Notes: generated from the sequence alone by a model not told the origin. 34,825 nt of DNA from Bacteroidaceae bacterium (GCA_024682395.1 JAIKZH010000035.1:1-34825), one strand, 5' to 3'. Counted from the stretch's first letter, positions 1-7,495 are shown. A program made the numbers and translations.

Positions 1-41
1 TTACCGAATATGCTTACTTTTATATTAATATCTATTATTTA

Positions 42-74
42 TTTGCTTATCAAAAACAAATTTTTGTATATTTG
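42..74 (+). promoter_or_regulatory. Bacteroidota-type promoter of the first lipoprotein gene
   Basis: A -33 TTTG lies at 42-45 and a -7 TATATTTG at 67-74, separated by 21 nt. This matches the phylum-specific promoter (TTTG, about 19-21 nt, TAnnTTTG) used by the primary sigma factor of Bacteroidota. Transcription should begin near base 80, leaving a leader of roughly 65 nt before the start codon at 146. Confidence 0.7.
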
Positions 75-145
75 CCACCAAATAAATTACACATTATTTT
101 GTGAGTAATCCTTATTTTATCAATTTCTTAAAGCAACAAAAGATT

Positions 146-772
146 ATGAAAAAAGTTTTTGTTTTAGTATGTGCAATGGCTACAATAGCATTCACATCAT
201 GTAATTCTAATTCAACATCTTCAGATGTAGAGTGTGATTCTATTTCTACAGATTCAACTGCTTGTGTTAATGTTGACAAACAGATTGAATCTTTATCTGC
301 ATTTGTTGATGCAAAAGATGGTGATGGTCTTCAATCTAAGATTGATGAGATTAAAACTCAGATTCAGAAAATGATTGATGAAGGTAAAATTGATGAGGCT
401 AAGAAATATTCTGAAGCATTCAAGCAATTTATTGAAGAAAACAAGGAAAAGATTAATTCTTTCAGCCCTGCAATTTGTGAGATTGCAACTAATGCTGCAA
501 ATCAAGCAGATGAGATTGTTGCATCAGTTACTTCTGCTGTAGGTTCTACTGTAAAAAGTGCTAAAGATGTTGCTGTTGATGCAACTGAAGATGTAGTTTC
601 TGCTGCACAAACTAAAGCTAATGAAGCAAAAGATGCTGCAAACGCAAAAGTTCAGGAAGTGCAAGACAAAGCTAATGAAAAAGTTCAAGAAGCTCAAGAC
701 AAAGCAAAAAACAAGGCTAATGATGCTATTGACAAAGCTGCAGGCGATATAAAAAACAAACTTGGACTATAA
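146..772 (+). CDS. Small helical lipoprotein, function unknown
   Basis: A 208-residue protein with a clear lipoprotein signal: basic MKK start, hydrophobic stretch, and lipobox FTSC with Cys19. The open frame extends upstream to a GTG at 101, but the ATG at 146 puts the signal peptide at the N terminus and is preferred. After a Ser/Thr/Asp-rich linker (20-44) the protein is predicted to be almost all helix. Residues about 133-205 are Ala/Lys/Glu/Gln/Asp-rich with repeated units of the KANEAKD, KVQEVQDKA and KVQEAQDKA kind, giving amphipathic 11-residue-type periodicity as in LEA-like or apolipoprotein-like helices. It should be exported and lipid-anchored. It stands alone, with its own promoter and terminator. 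I do not recognise a named family; a structural or stress-protective envelope role is only a guess. Confidence 0.85.
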   Translation: MKKVFVLVCAMATIAFTSCNSNSTSSDVECDSISTDSTACVNVDKQIESLSAFVDAKDGDGLQSKIDEIKTQIQKMIDEGKIDEAKKYSEAFKQFIEENKEKINSFSPAICEIATNAANQADEIVASVTSAVGSTVKSAKDVAVDATEDVVSAAQTKANEAKDAANAKVQEVQDKANEKVQEAQDKAKNKANDAIDKAAGDIKNKLGL

Positions 773-790
773 GGGTATAACTTATATATA

Positions 791-830
791 AAAAAGAATC
801 TCTGGAATTTCTCTCAGAGATTCTTTTTTT
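791..830. terminator. Rho-independent terminator, probably bidirectional
   Basis: A 14-bp perfect stem (arms 791-804 and 815-828, loop 805-814) has an A-run on one side and a T-run on the other, so it can work in both directions. It lies between the convergent ends of the lipoprotein gene (stop at 772) and the amylase gene (stop at 844). Confidence 0.9.
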
Positions 831-843
831 ATTATGCAATTGT

Positions 844-2517
844 TTATATCGTTATTTTCAAAACTTTTCCACTTAGTGGAGGAATATTTGTTTTTATTGG
901 TTCTGAAGCATTTAGCGATATTTTCTCGGTTTGCATAGATAATAAATCAGTTGCTTTGTATGTACCTGGTTGTATATTACAATACTCAAATGCTTGCGTC
1001 GGAATATTCACAGTTATATCTGCAGAAGAATTGTCGAAGTTGGCTATGACGATTATTACATCCTTTTTGTAATTACGTATAAATGTGTATATACGATTTG
1101 TGTTTAAATTTGGATTGTCATAGTTTGCGTACATAAGATCGAAGAATGAGCCTTTTTGTATTGCATCTTCGTTGTTACATAATTTAAGAACATTCTGATA
1201 GAAATTCCTTAATTCAGATTCATCCTTGGTCAATTTGCCTTTTCGGTATCTGTAAATCTTATCGATTGTCCAATAATCAAAGATTGAGGTTCTTCCGTCT
1301 CTGCCGCTGAATCCTTCCTCGTCCATTCCTTCTTCTCCTAATTCCTGTCCGAAATATAGCATGAAAGGATTGTTACGCATTAAGGCTGAGACCAATAGGG
1401 CAGGGCGACCTTTTAAAGTGCATCCGGCAACAAAATTTGAGGCAATTCGTTGCTCATCATGATTTTCAAGGAAATTTACCATTTTGTCGTGAATATCATC
1501 CACTGATTGCCAGCAATACGTGATGTTGCTGGCGCTATCACCATTTATCACATTCTTTAGAGTGTCGTATAATCCAACTTTGTCATATAGATAATCGAAG
1601 TGACCATTATAAATATAGTTTCTATATTCGTTTGGATTATATACCTCGGCAATGAATATAATATCTTTGTGTTCGTTTTTTATCTTTGGTATAACCCATC
1701 CCCAAAACGCACATGGAACCATTTCAGCCATATCGCATCGAAAACCATCTATACCTTTATTTGCCCAGAATGATAATATTTGATACATCTTGTTCCATGT
1801 ATCTGGCACATTTTCATTATCGACACATAATCTCTGATTGTTGTCAAAGTCGATTCCGTAATTAAGTTTTACTGTTTCATACCAGTCGTCCTTACTTGGA
1901 CATGAACTGAAACAGTTGTTTCCTGTAGCTTTTGCAGGGATTTCTTTATAAGTTTGTGGATTGTCACAGCCATTGATATTGCATGTGTTGAATTGTTCGC
2001 CAACAAGATAATAGAAATTGTTGTTTATGTCAAAACGAACTTCTTTATTATCTTTAGCTCCAAGATCGGTATATCCGGCAGGCTTATTATCTGATTTATA
2101 TTGACGTGCAACATGGTTAGGTACAAAGTCAATAATTACTTTCAGATTTGCTTTATGGGTACGTCTAACGAGGGCTTCGAATTCTTTCATTCGTTCGTTT
2201 ACGTTTACCGACAAATCAGGATCTACGTCGTAATAATCTTTTATGGCATATGGACTTCCTGCATTTCCTTTTACAATTTCTGGATTATCTAATTCTATAC
2301 CAAAAGAAGTGTAGTCGGTCTTTAAACTATGTTCTATGATTCCTGTATACCATATATAATTACATCCCAACTGCTGTATAGCATTAAGTGCTTCTGTGGT
2401 AAAACTATTAAGTTTTCCACATCCGTTTTGCTTAATGCTGCCGTTCTTTTCATTCTTTAAACCTTCAGCTCCGTATAAGCGAGGTAAAACCTGATATATA
2501 ATTGGACGTTGATTCAT
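844..2517 (-). CDS. Alpha-amylase family (GH13) glycoside hydrolase, cytosolic
   Basis: A 557-residue protein with the conserved GH13 regions in order: region I around 128-135 (IIDFVPNH, Asp130 and His135), region II GFRCDMAE at 258-265 with nucleophile Asp262, region III IFIAEVY with general acid Glu291, and region IV ENHDEQR with His353/Asp354. The catalytic triad Asp262, Glu291, Asp354 is therefore intact. Residues about 470-557 look like the C-terminal beta domain. There is no signal peptide, so it should act on alpha-glucans or maltodextrins in the cytoplasm rather than as a secreted Sus-type enzyme. The start at 2517 matches the usual immediate (R/K)PIIYQVLPR N terminus of this subgroup. 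A strong hairpin ends only 8 nt before the start codon, which is odd. Exact substrate is not readable. Confidence 0.92.
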   Translation of the reverse strand: MNQRPIIYQVLPRLYGAEGLKNEKNGSIKQNGCGKLNSFTTEALNAIQQLGCNYIWYTGIIEHSLKTDYTSFGIELDNPEIVKGNAGSPYAIKDYYDVDPDLSVNVNERMKEFEALVRRTHKANLKVIIDFVPNHVARQYKSDNKPAGYTDLGAKDNKEVRFDINNNFYYLVGEQFNTCNINGCDNPQTYKEIPAKATGNNCFSSCPSKDDWYETVKLNYGIDFDNNQRLCVDNENVPDTWNKMYQILSFWANKGIDGFRCDMAEMVPCAFWGWVIPKIKNEHKDIIFIAEVYNPNEYRNYIYNGHFDYLYDKVGLYDTLKNVINGDSASNITYCWQSVDDIHDKMVNFLENHDEQRIASNFVAGCTLKGRPALLVSALMRNNPFMLYFGQELGEEGMDEEGFSGRDGRTSIFDYWTIDKIYRYRKGKLTKDESELRNFYQNVLKLCNNEDAIQKGSFFDLMYANYDNPNLNTNRIYTFIRNYKKDVIIVIANFDNSSADITVNIPTQAFEYCNIQPGTYKATDLLSMQTEKISLNASEPIKTNIPPLSGKVLKITI

Positions 2518-2525
2518 AAATAAAA

Positions 2526-2570
2526 ACCTTCTCTTTTCTTGATTTAAGATAAAGAGAAGGTGATTTTTTT
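2526..2570 (-). terminator. Hairpin between fabD and the amylase gene; fabD terminator or amylase leader
   Basis: An 11-bp perfect stem (arms 2526-2536 and 2551-2561, loop of 14) is flanked by an A-run before it and four U residues after it in the minus direction, so it reads as a fabD terminator. The U tract is followed almost at once by the amylase start codon (2517), leaving no room for a separate amylase promoter. It may instead be a read-through or leader structure. Confidence 0.6.
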
Positions 2571-2591
2571 GTTAATTATATTAATTTAGAA

Positions 2592-3479
2592 TTATTCAAT
2601 TCCGTGTGCAGTTACGTCACGGTTGATTTTAGCGATAGTTCCTTGAAGAACCTTACCTGGACCACACTCAGTGAAGTCTGTAGCTCCGTCAGCAATCATG
2701 TTTTGAACTTCGTTAGTCCATCTTACAGGTGAAGTTAATTGTTTGAGGAGGTTTGTTTTGATTTCATCTGGGTTAGTATGCCCCTTTGCGTCAACGTTCT
2801 GGTAAACAGGGCATTTTGGTGTGTGGAATTCAGTTGTTTCAATAGCTGCAGCTAATTCGTCTTGAGCCATCATCATAAGTGGTGAGTGGAATGCACCACC
2901 GACCTTTAGAGGAAGAGCGCGTTTTGCTCCAGCTTCCTTCAACTTTTCGCATGCTGTGTTTACAGCATCAATGTTTCCTGAGATAACAACCTGTCCAGGG
3001 CAGTTGTAGTTAGCAGCAACTACGATATTGCCTTCTGATGATACTTCGTTACAGATTTGTTCAATAGTCTCGTCTGGCAATGCAATGATGGCAGCCATTG
3101 TAGATGGTGCTGCTTCGCATGCTTTTTGCATAGCCATAGCACGTTTATAAACAAGTTTCAATCCGTCTTCGAAGTTGAGGCATCCTGATGCAACTAACGC
3201 TGAGAATTCACCAAGAGAGTGTCCACCAACCATTTCAGGTTTGAAATCTTCACCCATGCATAATGCAGAAATAACAGAATGAAGGAATACTGCAGGTTGA
3301 GTCACTTTAGTTTGACGAAGTTCTTCGTCTGTGCCCTCAAACATAATATCTGTAATACGGAATCCGAGGATTTCGTTTGCTTTTTCGAATAATTCTTTTG
3401 CTAATGGTTTGCTTTCGTATAGGTCTTTACCCATACCGGAGAATTGTGCTCCTTGTCCTGGAAATACAAATGCTTTCAT
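2592..3479 (-). CDS. fabD: Malonyl-CoA:ACP transacylase
   Basis: A 295-residue protein of normal length for FabD, which moves the malonyl group from CoA to acyl carrier protein for fatty acid elongation in the cytosol. Family signatures are present: FPGQGAQ at 6-12 (oxyanion-hole Gln), the nucleophile elbow GGHSLGE with Ser88, an arginine near 113 (YKRA) that binds the malonyl carboxylate, and AFHSPLM with the catalytic His198. A NxxxPxQxVxSG-type segment follows at 158-168. It has its own promoter (3539-3570) directly after the rplT terminator, so it is transcribed separately from the ribosomal genes. The start at 3479 gives the standard MKAFVFPGQG N terminus. Confidence 0.97.
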   Translation of the reverse strand: MKAFVFPGQGAQFSGMGKDLYESKPLAKELFEKANEILGFRITDIMFEGTDEELRQTKVTQPAVFLHSVISALCMGEDFKPEMVGGHSLGEFSALVASGCLNFEDGLKLVYKRAMAMQKACEAAPSTMAAIIALPDETIEQICNEVSSEGNIVVAANYNCPGQVVISGNIDAVNTACEKLKEAGAKRALPLKVGGAFHSPLMMMAQDELAAAIETTEFHTPKCPVYQNVDAKGHTNPDEIKTNLLKQLTSPVRWTNEVQNMIADGATDFTECGPGKVLQGTIAKINRDVTAHGIE

Positions 3480-3538
3480 TGTTATAATATATTTTCATTT
3501 AATTATAATATAATGGGGATATTCCCATTATTTATCTG

Positions 3539-3570
3539 CAAAGATAAAAAAATTATTTATAATGTACAAA
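3539..3570 (-). promoter_or_regulatory. fabD promoter, Bacteroidota type
   Basis: Read on the minus strand: -33 TTTG at 3570-3567, 20 nt spacer, -7 TATCTTTG at 3546-3539. The -33 element overlaps the U-run of the upstream rplT terminator. Confidence 0.75.
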
Positions 3571-3603
3571 AAAAGGTGTATTCCTTGTATGGATTACACC
3601 TTT
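3564..3603 (-). terminator. Terminator of the infC-rpmI-rplT operon
   Basis: The stem has arms 3572-3584 and 3591-3603 with one mismatch and a 6-nt loop. It is followed on the minus strand by a U-run (complement of the A-run at 3568-3575). It lies 66 nt after the rplT stop codon. Confidence 0.8.
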
Positions 3604-3668
3604 ATAGATATTATAAGAATGTTTATTCTTAAATTTTTTGCACATAATGTGCAATGTAATGCAATTGC

Positions 3669-4013
3669 TTATTTTACCTTTTCAACAACAGCTTTGAATG
3701 CAGCAGGGTTGTTGAGTGCGAGGTTAGCAAGAGTCTTACGGTTGATTTCGATTCCTGTCTTGTGAAGAGCTCCCATAAGTTGTGAGTAACTCATACCTTC
3801 AAGACGAGCTGCAGCATTGATACGCTGAATCCAAAGAGCTCGGAATTCGCGTTTCTTGCGACGGCGTCCAACGAATGCATATGTGAGACCTTTCTCATAT
3901 GCGTTTTTAGCAACGGTCCACACGTTCTTACGTGCTCCAAACTGACCTTTTACTCGCTTTAAAATCTTTTTTCTACGTGCGCGTGATGCAACGTGGTTTA
4001 CTGATCTTGGCAT
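3669..4013 (-). CDS. rplT: 50S ribosomal protein L20
   Basis: A 114-residue basic protein with the L20 N terminus ([11 protein letters not shown]) and the long basic helical arm, then the globular domain ([19 protein letters not shown], residues about 70-90). The length is normal for the family. L20 is an early assembly protein of the large subunit, binding 23S rRNA, and in several bacteria represses its own operon by binding mRNA. It is the last gene of infC-rpmI-rplT, 121 nt after rpmI. That spacer can fold into a long stem (4031-4085), which may be an autoregulatory site. Confidence 0.98.
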   Translation of the reverse strand: MPRSVNHVASRARRKKILKRVKGQFGARKNVWTVAKNAYEKGLTYAFVGRRRKKREFRALWIQRINAAARLEGMSYSQLMGALHKTGIEINRKTLANLALNNPAAFKAVVEKVK

Positions 4014-4030
4014 AATTTTTTTTCTTTTTC

Positions 4031-4085
4031 GAATGTTAGCGGCTCATGAATTATATTCATTTACTCTTTAAGGGGCTAAGCATTC
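4031..4085 (-). promoter_or_regulatory. Candidate structured RNA upstream of rplT
   Basis: In the minus-strand mRNA the outer arms (4085-4075 and 4040-4031) pair over 10 bp, GAAUG-C-UUAGC with GCUAA-CAUUC, with one bulged C. Inside sits a second hairpin, AUGAAU-AUA-AUUCAU (4060-4046), separated by an asymmetric internal loop. The structure ends 17 nt before the L20 start codon. L20 autocontrol through an mRNA mimic of its 23S site is known in E. coli and Bacillus; that this is such a site is inference. Confidence 0.45.
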
Positions 4086-4134
4086 AGTTAAACATTTGTT
4101 AATTGTTTCTTTTCTGACTATTTTTAGAATTTTC

Positions 4135-4332
4135 TTAACGTAAACAAAGTAGGTCACGTACTTGTTTTACATTTGCAGATACAACGATTGTTGAGTGATC
4201 GAGGTTTCTCTTCTGCTTCTTTGTTTTCTTTGTCAGAATGTGGCTGTGGTAAGCGTGTTGACGCTTAATTTTGCCTGTGCCTGTAAGCTTGAAACGCTTT
4301 TTGGCAGCGGAACTAGTTTTAACTTTTGGCAT
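4135..4332 (-). CDS. rpmI: 50S ribosomal protein L35
   Basis: A 65-residue, very basic protein starting [18 protein letters not shown], the standard L35 N terminus, and containing the [16 protein letters not shown] segment (residues about 29-44). The frame is open upstream to a GTG at 4395, but that would add 21 residues not found in the family, so the ATG at 4332 is chosen. It is the middle gene of the infC-rpmI-rplT cluster, 83 nt after infC. A small hairpin with an internal loop lies in that spacer (4364-4396). It is a structural component of the large subunit. Confidence 0.97.
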   Translation of the reverse strand: MPKVKTSSAAKKRFKLTGTGKIKRQHAYHSHILTKKTKKQKRNLDHSTIVVSANVKQVRDLLCLR

Positions 4333-4363
4333 TTTTTTATTATTTAATTTGTTATTATTAATC

Positions 4364-4396
4364 GGCGGCAACGTATATACCAAGACGTTACGCACC
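4364..4396 (-). promoter_or_regulatory. Candidate hairpin with internal loop upstream of rpmI
   Basis: In the minus-strand mRNA, GGUG (4396-4393) pairs with CGCC (4367-4364). After a small internal loop, AACGU (4389-4385) pairs with ACGUU (4374-4370) around a 10-nt loop. It is 31 nt before the L35 start codon, the position where E. coli carries an L20-binding irregular stem. The comparison is one of position and shape only. Confidence 0.35.
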
Positions 4397-4415
4397 TTGA
4401 TGTTTCTTGTGTTTC

Positions 4416-5045
4416 TTATTCTTCAGATTCTAAAGATGCTTCTTCTGAGTCTGTGTCGCTCTGAATCTCCTTTGGTGTATCTTTCTGAACATCCTTTGTG
4501 GATTCTTTCTTTTTAGGTTGACCAAGTTTTTTAGGTGCGAGCATGATAATCATTTTCTTACCTTCCATGTTGGGCATTGATTCAACCTTTGCGATGTCTT
4601 CCAAATCGTTCGCAAATCTTAATAATAGAACTTCTCCTTGTTCCTTAAAAACTATTGAACGTCCTTTGAAGAACACATATGCCTTAACCTTGTTGCCATC
4701 TTTAATGAACTCTTGAGCATGTTTTAATTTGAAAGCATAGTCGGCTTCTGCCGTTTGAGGTCCGAAACGAATTTCTTTGACTTCAATTTTAACTTGTTTT
4801 GCTTTCATTTCCTTAGCCTTTTTCTTTAGCTGGTAAAGAAACTTGCTGTAGTCAATAAGTCTACAAACTGGCGGTTGTGCATTAGGTGAAATTTCTACAA
4901 GGTCAACATCCATTTGTTCAGCCATTTGAATAGCTTCACGTGTTGATATTACTTGTGATTCGATTCCGTCACCTACGATTCGGACTTCTCGTACTCTTAT
5001 CTGTTCGTTGATACGGTACTGTTGTTTCTTGTTGTCACCTTTCAT
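4416..5045 (-). CDS. infC: Translation initiation factor IF-3
   Basis: A 209-residue IF-3. The N-terminal domain has [16 protein letters not shown] (10-25) and the [19 protein letters not shown] motif (48-66), followed by the lysine-rich linker helix (about 67-90) and the C-terminal domain (KEIRFGPQ through [13 protein letters not shown] to [10 protein letters not shown]). After residue about 175 there is an extra acidic Ser/Thr/Glu/Asp-rich tail of about 35 residues, longer than in E. coli IF-3. IF-3 binds the 30S subunit and controls start-codon selection and subunit dissociation. Here the start is ATG at 5045. Family genes often use rare start codons such as AUU; a non-ATG start a few codons upstream cannot be excluded. 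thrS, often next upstream, is absent here. Confidence 0.97.
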   Translation of the reverse strand: MKGDNKKQQYRINEQIRVREVRIVGDGIESQVISTREAIQMAEQMDVDLVEISPNAQPPVCRLIDYSKFLYQLKKKAKEMKAKQVKIEVKEIRFGPQTAEADYAFKLKHAQEFIKDGNKVKAYVFFKGRSIVFKEQGEVLLLRFANDLEDIAKVESMPNMEGKKMIIMLAPKKLGQPKKKESTKDVQKDTPKEIQSDTDSEEASLESEE

Positions 5046-5119
5046 TAATGTGTTGATGGCTACTTGTTTTCGGTATTGTTTTGTTTATGTTTATTTTGAT
5101 TTTTATAATTTCCAGAGGA

Positions 5120-5148
5120 CAAAGTTACGAAATTATTCACAATTGACA
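5120..5148 (-). promoter_or_regulatory. infC operon promoter, Bacteroidota type
   Basis: On the minus strand, -33 TTG (5148-5146, in the context ATTGTCAA), 18-nt spacer, -7 TAACTTTG (5127-5120). The -33 context and the -7 octamer are the same as in the rpsA promoter. Confidence 0.65.
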
Positions 5149-5321
5149 ATCTATTCGGTGTGATTATTTTGCTTTTTTACTGCATTTTTATTGGTTTTTA
5201 TGCTTTTATGGGGTAAAATGCTTATTAATAAGGGTAGGGAATAGGTTTATTTATATAAAATAGGTTTAATTTTGATTTGTTGTAATTATATCTATGTTGA
5301 TTAAAAACGATGAGGAAGTTA

Positions 5322-5359
5322 ATAAAAAATAAGGTGCACTCTATAAAAGTACACCTTAT
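5322..5359 (-). terminator. rpsA terminator
   Basis: A 12-bp stem with one mismatch (arms 5329-5340 and 5348-5359, 7-nt loop) is followed in the minus direction by a U-rich tract (complement of 5322-5328). It starts 29 nt after the rpsA stop codon. Confidence 0.85.
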
Positions 5360-5388
5360 ATAGATTATAATTGTATTAAAACAATTTC

Positions 5389-7200
5389 TTATTCAGCACC
5401 TTCTGTTGGTTGCTTAGATGTCATTTCAGCTTTGAGTGCTGCCAATGCGTCTAAGTCGCCAAGAGTTGTACTTGCAGCTTTGTTTTGGATAGCTGGAGTT
5501 TCTTCTTTCTTAGCCTTAGGAGCTTTCTTTGTAGCTGCTTCTTTCTTAGCTGCACGTTCTGCTGCGCGTTGAACATCTTCGTAAATTCTGCTGTGAGAAA
5601 GGATGATGCGTTTTGCGTCTTTGTTGAATTCGATAACTTTGAATTCTAATGTTTCACCAAGTTGTGCTTGGCTGCCATCTTCTTTTACAAGATGCTTTGG
5701 AGTAGCAAATCCTTCAACACCCATTTCGAGTTGTACTACAGCACCCTTGTCAAGGATTTCGATAATCTTTCCTTCGTGAACAGAATCTTGTGTGAAGATT
5801 GTTTCGAAGTTGTCCCAAGGGTTTTCTTCGATTTGCTTGTGTCCAAGGCTAAGACGACGGTTTTCTTTGTCGATATCGAGTACTTGAACTTCGATTTGAG
5901 CACCAATTTGAGTGAATTCTGATGGGTGCTTTATCTTCTTAGTCCATGAAAGGTCGCTGATGTGGATAAGCCCATCTACACCTTCTTCGATTTCTACGAA
6001 TACACCGAAGTTAGTGAAGTTGCGTACCTTAGCCATGTGGTTGCTACCTACAGGATATTTTTCTTCGATCTTTTCCCATGGATCAGCTTTAAGTTGCTTG
6101 ATACCTAATGACATCTTACGTTCGTCGCGGTCGAGAGTAAGGATGATTGCTTCAACTTCGTCACCAACTTTCATGAAGTCTTGTGCTGAGTGAAGGTGAG
6201 CAGACCAACTCATTTCGCTTACGTGGATAAGACCTTCTACGCCTGGAGCGATTTCGATGAATGCTCCGTAGTCAGCCATAACAACAACTTTACCCTTAAC
6301 AGTGTCACCAACCTTAAGGTCTGGAGAAAGAGCATCCCATGGATGTGGAGTAAGTTGCTTAAGACCGAGTGCTATGCGCTTTTTGTCTTCATCGAAGTCA
6401 AGGATAACAACATTGATCTTTTGGTCAAGTTCAACAACTTCTTTTGGATCGCTAACACGTCCCCAAGAGAGGTCTGTGATGTGGATAAGTCCGTCAACAC
6501 CACCGAGGTCGATGAATACACCGTATGAAGTGATGTTCTTAACGATACCTTCAAGAATTTGTCCTTTTTCGAGTTTACCGATAATTTCTTTCTTTTGAGC
6601 TTCGATTTCAGCTTCAATAAGAGCTTTGTGAGAAACAACAACGTTTTTGAATTCTTGGTTGATCTTAACAATCTTGAATTCCATTGTCTTTCCTACGAAT
6701 GTGTCATAATCACGGATTGGCTTAACGTCGATTTGGCTACCTGGGAGGAATGCTTCAGTTCCAAGAACATCTACAATCATACCACCCTTAGTTCTGCATT
6801 TAACAAAACCTTTAACGATTTCGTTGTTGTCGCATGCTGCGTTAACACGATCCCATGAGCGTGCTTGACGTGCACGTTTATGTGATAGGATTAATTGTCC
6901 TTTTTTGTCTTCTTGATTTTCAATATAAACTTCAACTTTGTCGCCTATAGCGAGTTCTGGGTTGTAGCGGAATTCGCTACGTGGAATGATACCGTCTGAT
7001 TTGTAACCAATGTTTACAACTACTTCACGGTCATTTAAGCTTGTTACAGTTCCGTCAACTACTTCGTTGTCTTGGATGTTGTTAAGCGTACCTTCGTATG
7101 CTTTTGTTTGTTCAGCAACATTAGCTGCGCTTTTTCCACCAAGTTCAAATGATTCCCAGTCGAACTCTTCTAGTGGTTGAATGTTTTTTGTTTCTGTCAT
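5389..7200 (-). CDS. rpsA: 30S ribosomal protein S1
   Basis: A 603-residue protein with six S1 (OB-fold) RNA-binding repeats at about 45-109, 126-193, 212-281, 296-369, 384-455 and 472-537. The central repeats carry the classic pattern YGVFIDLGGVDGLIHITDLSW and its variants, including YGAFIEIAPGVEGLIH and FGVFVEIEEGVDGLIH. A charged Lys/Ala/Glu-rich tail (about 540-603) follows. In E. coli S1 holds and unfolds mRNA on the 30S subunit. In Bacteroidota, where most mRNAs lack a Shine-Dalgarno sequence, its role in initiation may be especially important; that is established only in part. The gene is monocistronic, with its own promoter and terminator and a leader of about 100 nt. Confidence 0.97.
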   Translation of the reverse strand: MTETKNIQPLEEFDWESFELGGKSAANVAEQTKAYEGTLNNIQDNEVVDGTVTSLNDREVVVNIGYKSDGIIPRSEFRYNPELAIGDKVEVYIENQEDKKGQLILSHKRARQARSWDRVNAACDNNEIVKGFVKCRTKGGMIVDVLGTEAFLPGSQIDVKPIRDYDTFVGKTMEFKIVKINQEFKNVVVSHKALIEAEIEAQKKEIIGKLEKGQILEGIVKNITSYGVFIDLGGVDGLIHITDLSWGRVSDPKEVVELDQKINVVILDFDEDKKRIALGLKQLTPHPWDALSPDLKVGDTVKGKVVVMADYGAFIEIAPGVEGLIHVSEMSWSAHLHSAQDFMKVGDEVEAIILTLDRDERKMSLGIKQLKADPWEKIEEKYPVGSNHMAKVRNFTNFGVFVEIEEGVDGLIHISDLSWTKKIKHPSEFTQIGAQIEVQVLDIDKENRRLSLGHKQIEENPWDNFETIFTQDSVHEGKIIEILDKGAVVQLEMGVEGFATPKHLVKEDGSQAQLGETLEFKVIEFNKDAKRIILSHSRIYEDVQRAAERAAKKEAATKKAPKAKKEETPAIQNKAASTTLGDLDALAALKAEMTSKQPTEGAE

Positions 7201-7307
7201 AATAATTTTTTAGTTTTGAAAAATTTTTGATAAATTAGACATTATGTTATTAATGATTATGCTCGCCCAAGTAAATCTAACATCTGCGTGAACGCGCACA
7301 ACGGGTG

Positions 7308-7337
7308 CAAAGTTACTGCTTTTTTTTTGATTGACAA
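7308..7337 (-). promoter_or_regulatory. rpsA promoter, Bacteroidota type
   Basis: On the minus strand, -33 TTG (7337-7335, context ATTGTCAA), 19-nt spacer, -7 TAACTTTG (7315-7308). The start of transcription should lie near 7301. The leader then contains a GC-rich patch (7281-7307) able to form short alternative hairpins (TGCG/CGCA or GCAC/GTGC), which may be involved in control of S1 synthesis. Confidence 0.75.
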
Positions 7338-7383
7338 TGGATTATGCTCATTTTTTTAGTAAAAAGAAGTTCCTTGATGGTAT

Positions 7384-7420
7384 AAAAAACAAAAAAGAGA
7401 ACTTTTTGGGTTCTCTTTTT
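7384..7420 (-). terminator. tRNA-Asp terminator
   Basis: An 11-bp perfect stem (arms 7392-7402 and 7410-7420, 7-nt loop) is followed on the minus strand by a long U-rich tract. It begins 1 nt after the mature tRNA 3' end. Confidence 0.9.
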
Positions 7421-7421
7421 G

Positions 7422-7495
7422 CGGTGCGTACGAGACTCGAACTCGTGACCCCCTGCGTGACAGGCAGATATTCTAACCAACTGAACTAACGCACC
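7422..7495 (-). tRNA. tRNA-Asp (anticodon GTC)
   Basis: Read on the minus strand, a 7-bp acceptor stem GGTGCGT/ACGCACC with discriminator G encloses a D arm (AGTTCAGTTGGTTAGAAT), an anticodon arm with CTGCC-TGTCACG-CAGG (anticodon GTC) and a T arm with GTTCGAGTC. The D, anticodon and T arms closely match bacterial tRNA-Asp. The CCA end is not encoded and must be added afterwards. It is a single-gene transcription unit with its own promoter and terminator. Confidence 0.97.

Larger units (their letters stand above)
5046..5388. other. Intergenic region between rpsA and infC
   Basis: This 343-bp stretch holds the infC promoter (5120-5148) and an AU-rich, apparently unstructured infC leader of about 70 nt, then AT-rich sequence (5150-5320) in which I see nothing, and the rpsA terminator (5322-5359). 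No convincing short gene was found. Confidence 0.7.

Noticed and set aside
101-145. Upstream GTG start for the first lipoprotein
   Set aside because: It would put 15 residues before a perfect lipoprotein signal peptide.
4333-4395. Upstream GTG start for rpmI
   Set aside because: L35 proteins begin MPKxKT; the extra codons coincide with a likely RNA hairpin.
5662-6858. Several 86-112-codon frames antisense to rpsA
   Set aside because: They follow the repeated S1 domains on the other strand and have no independent coding features.
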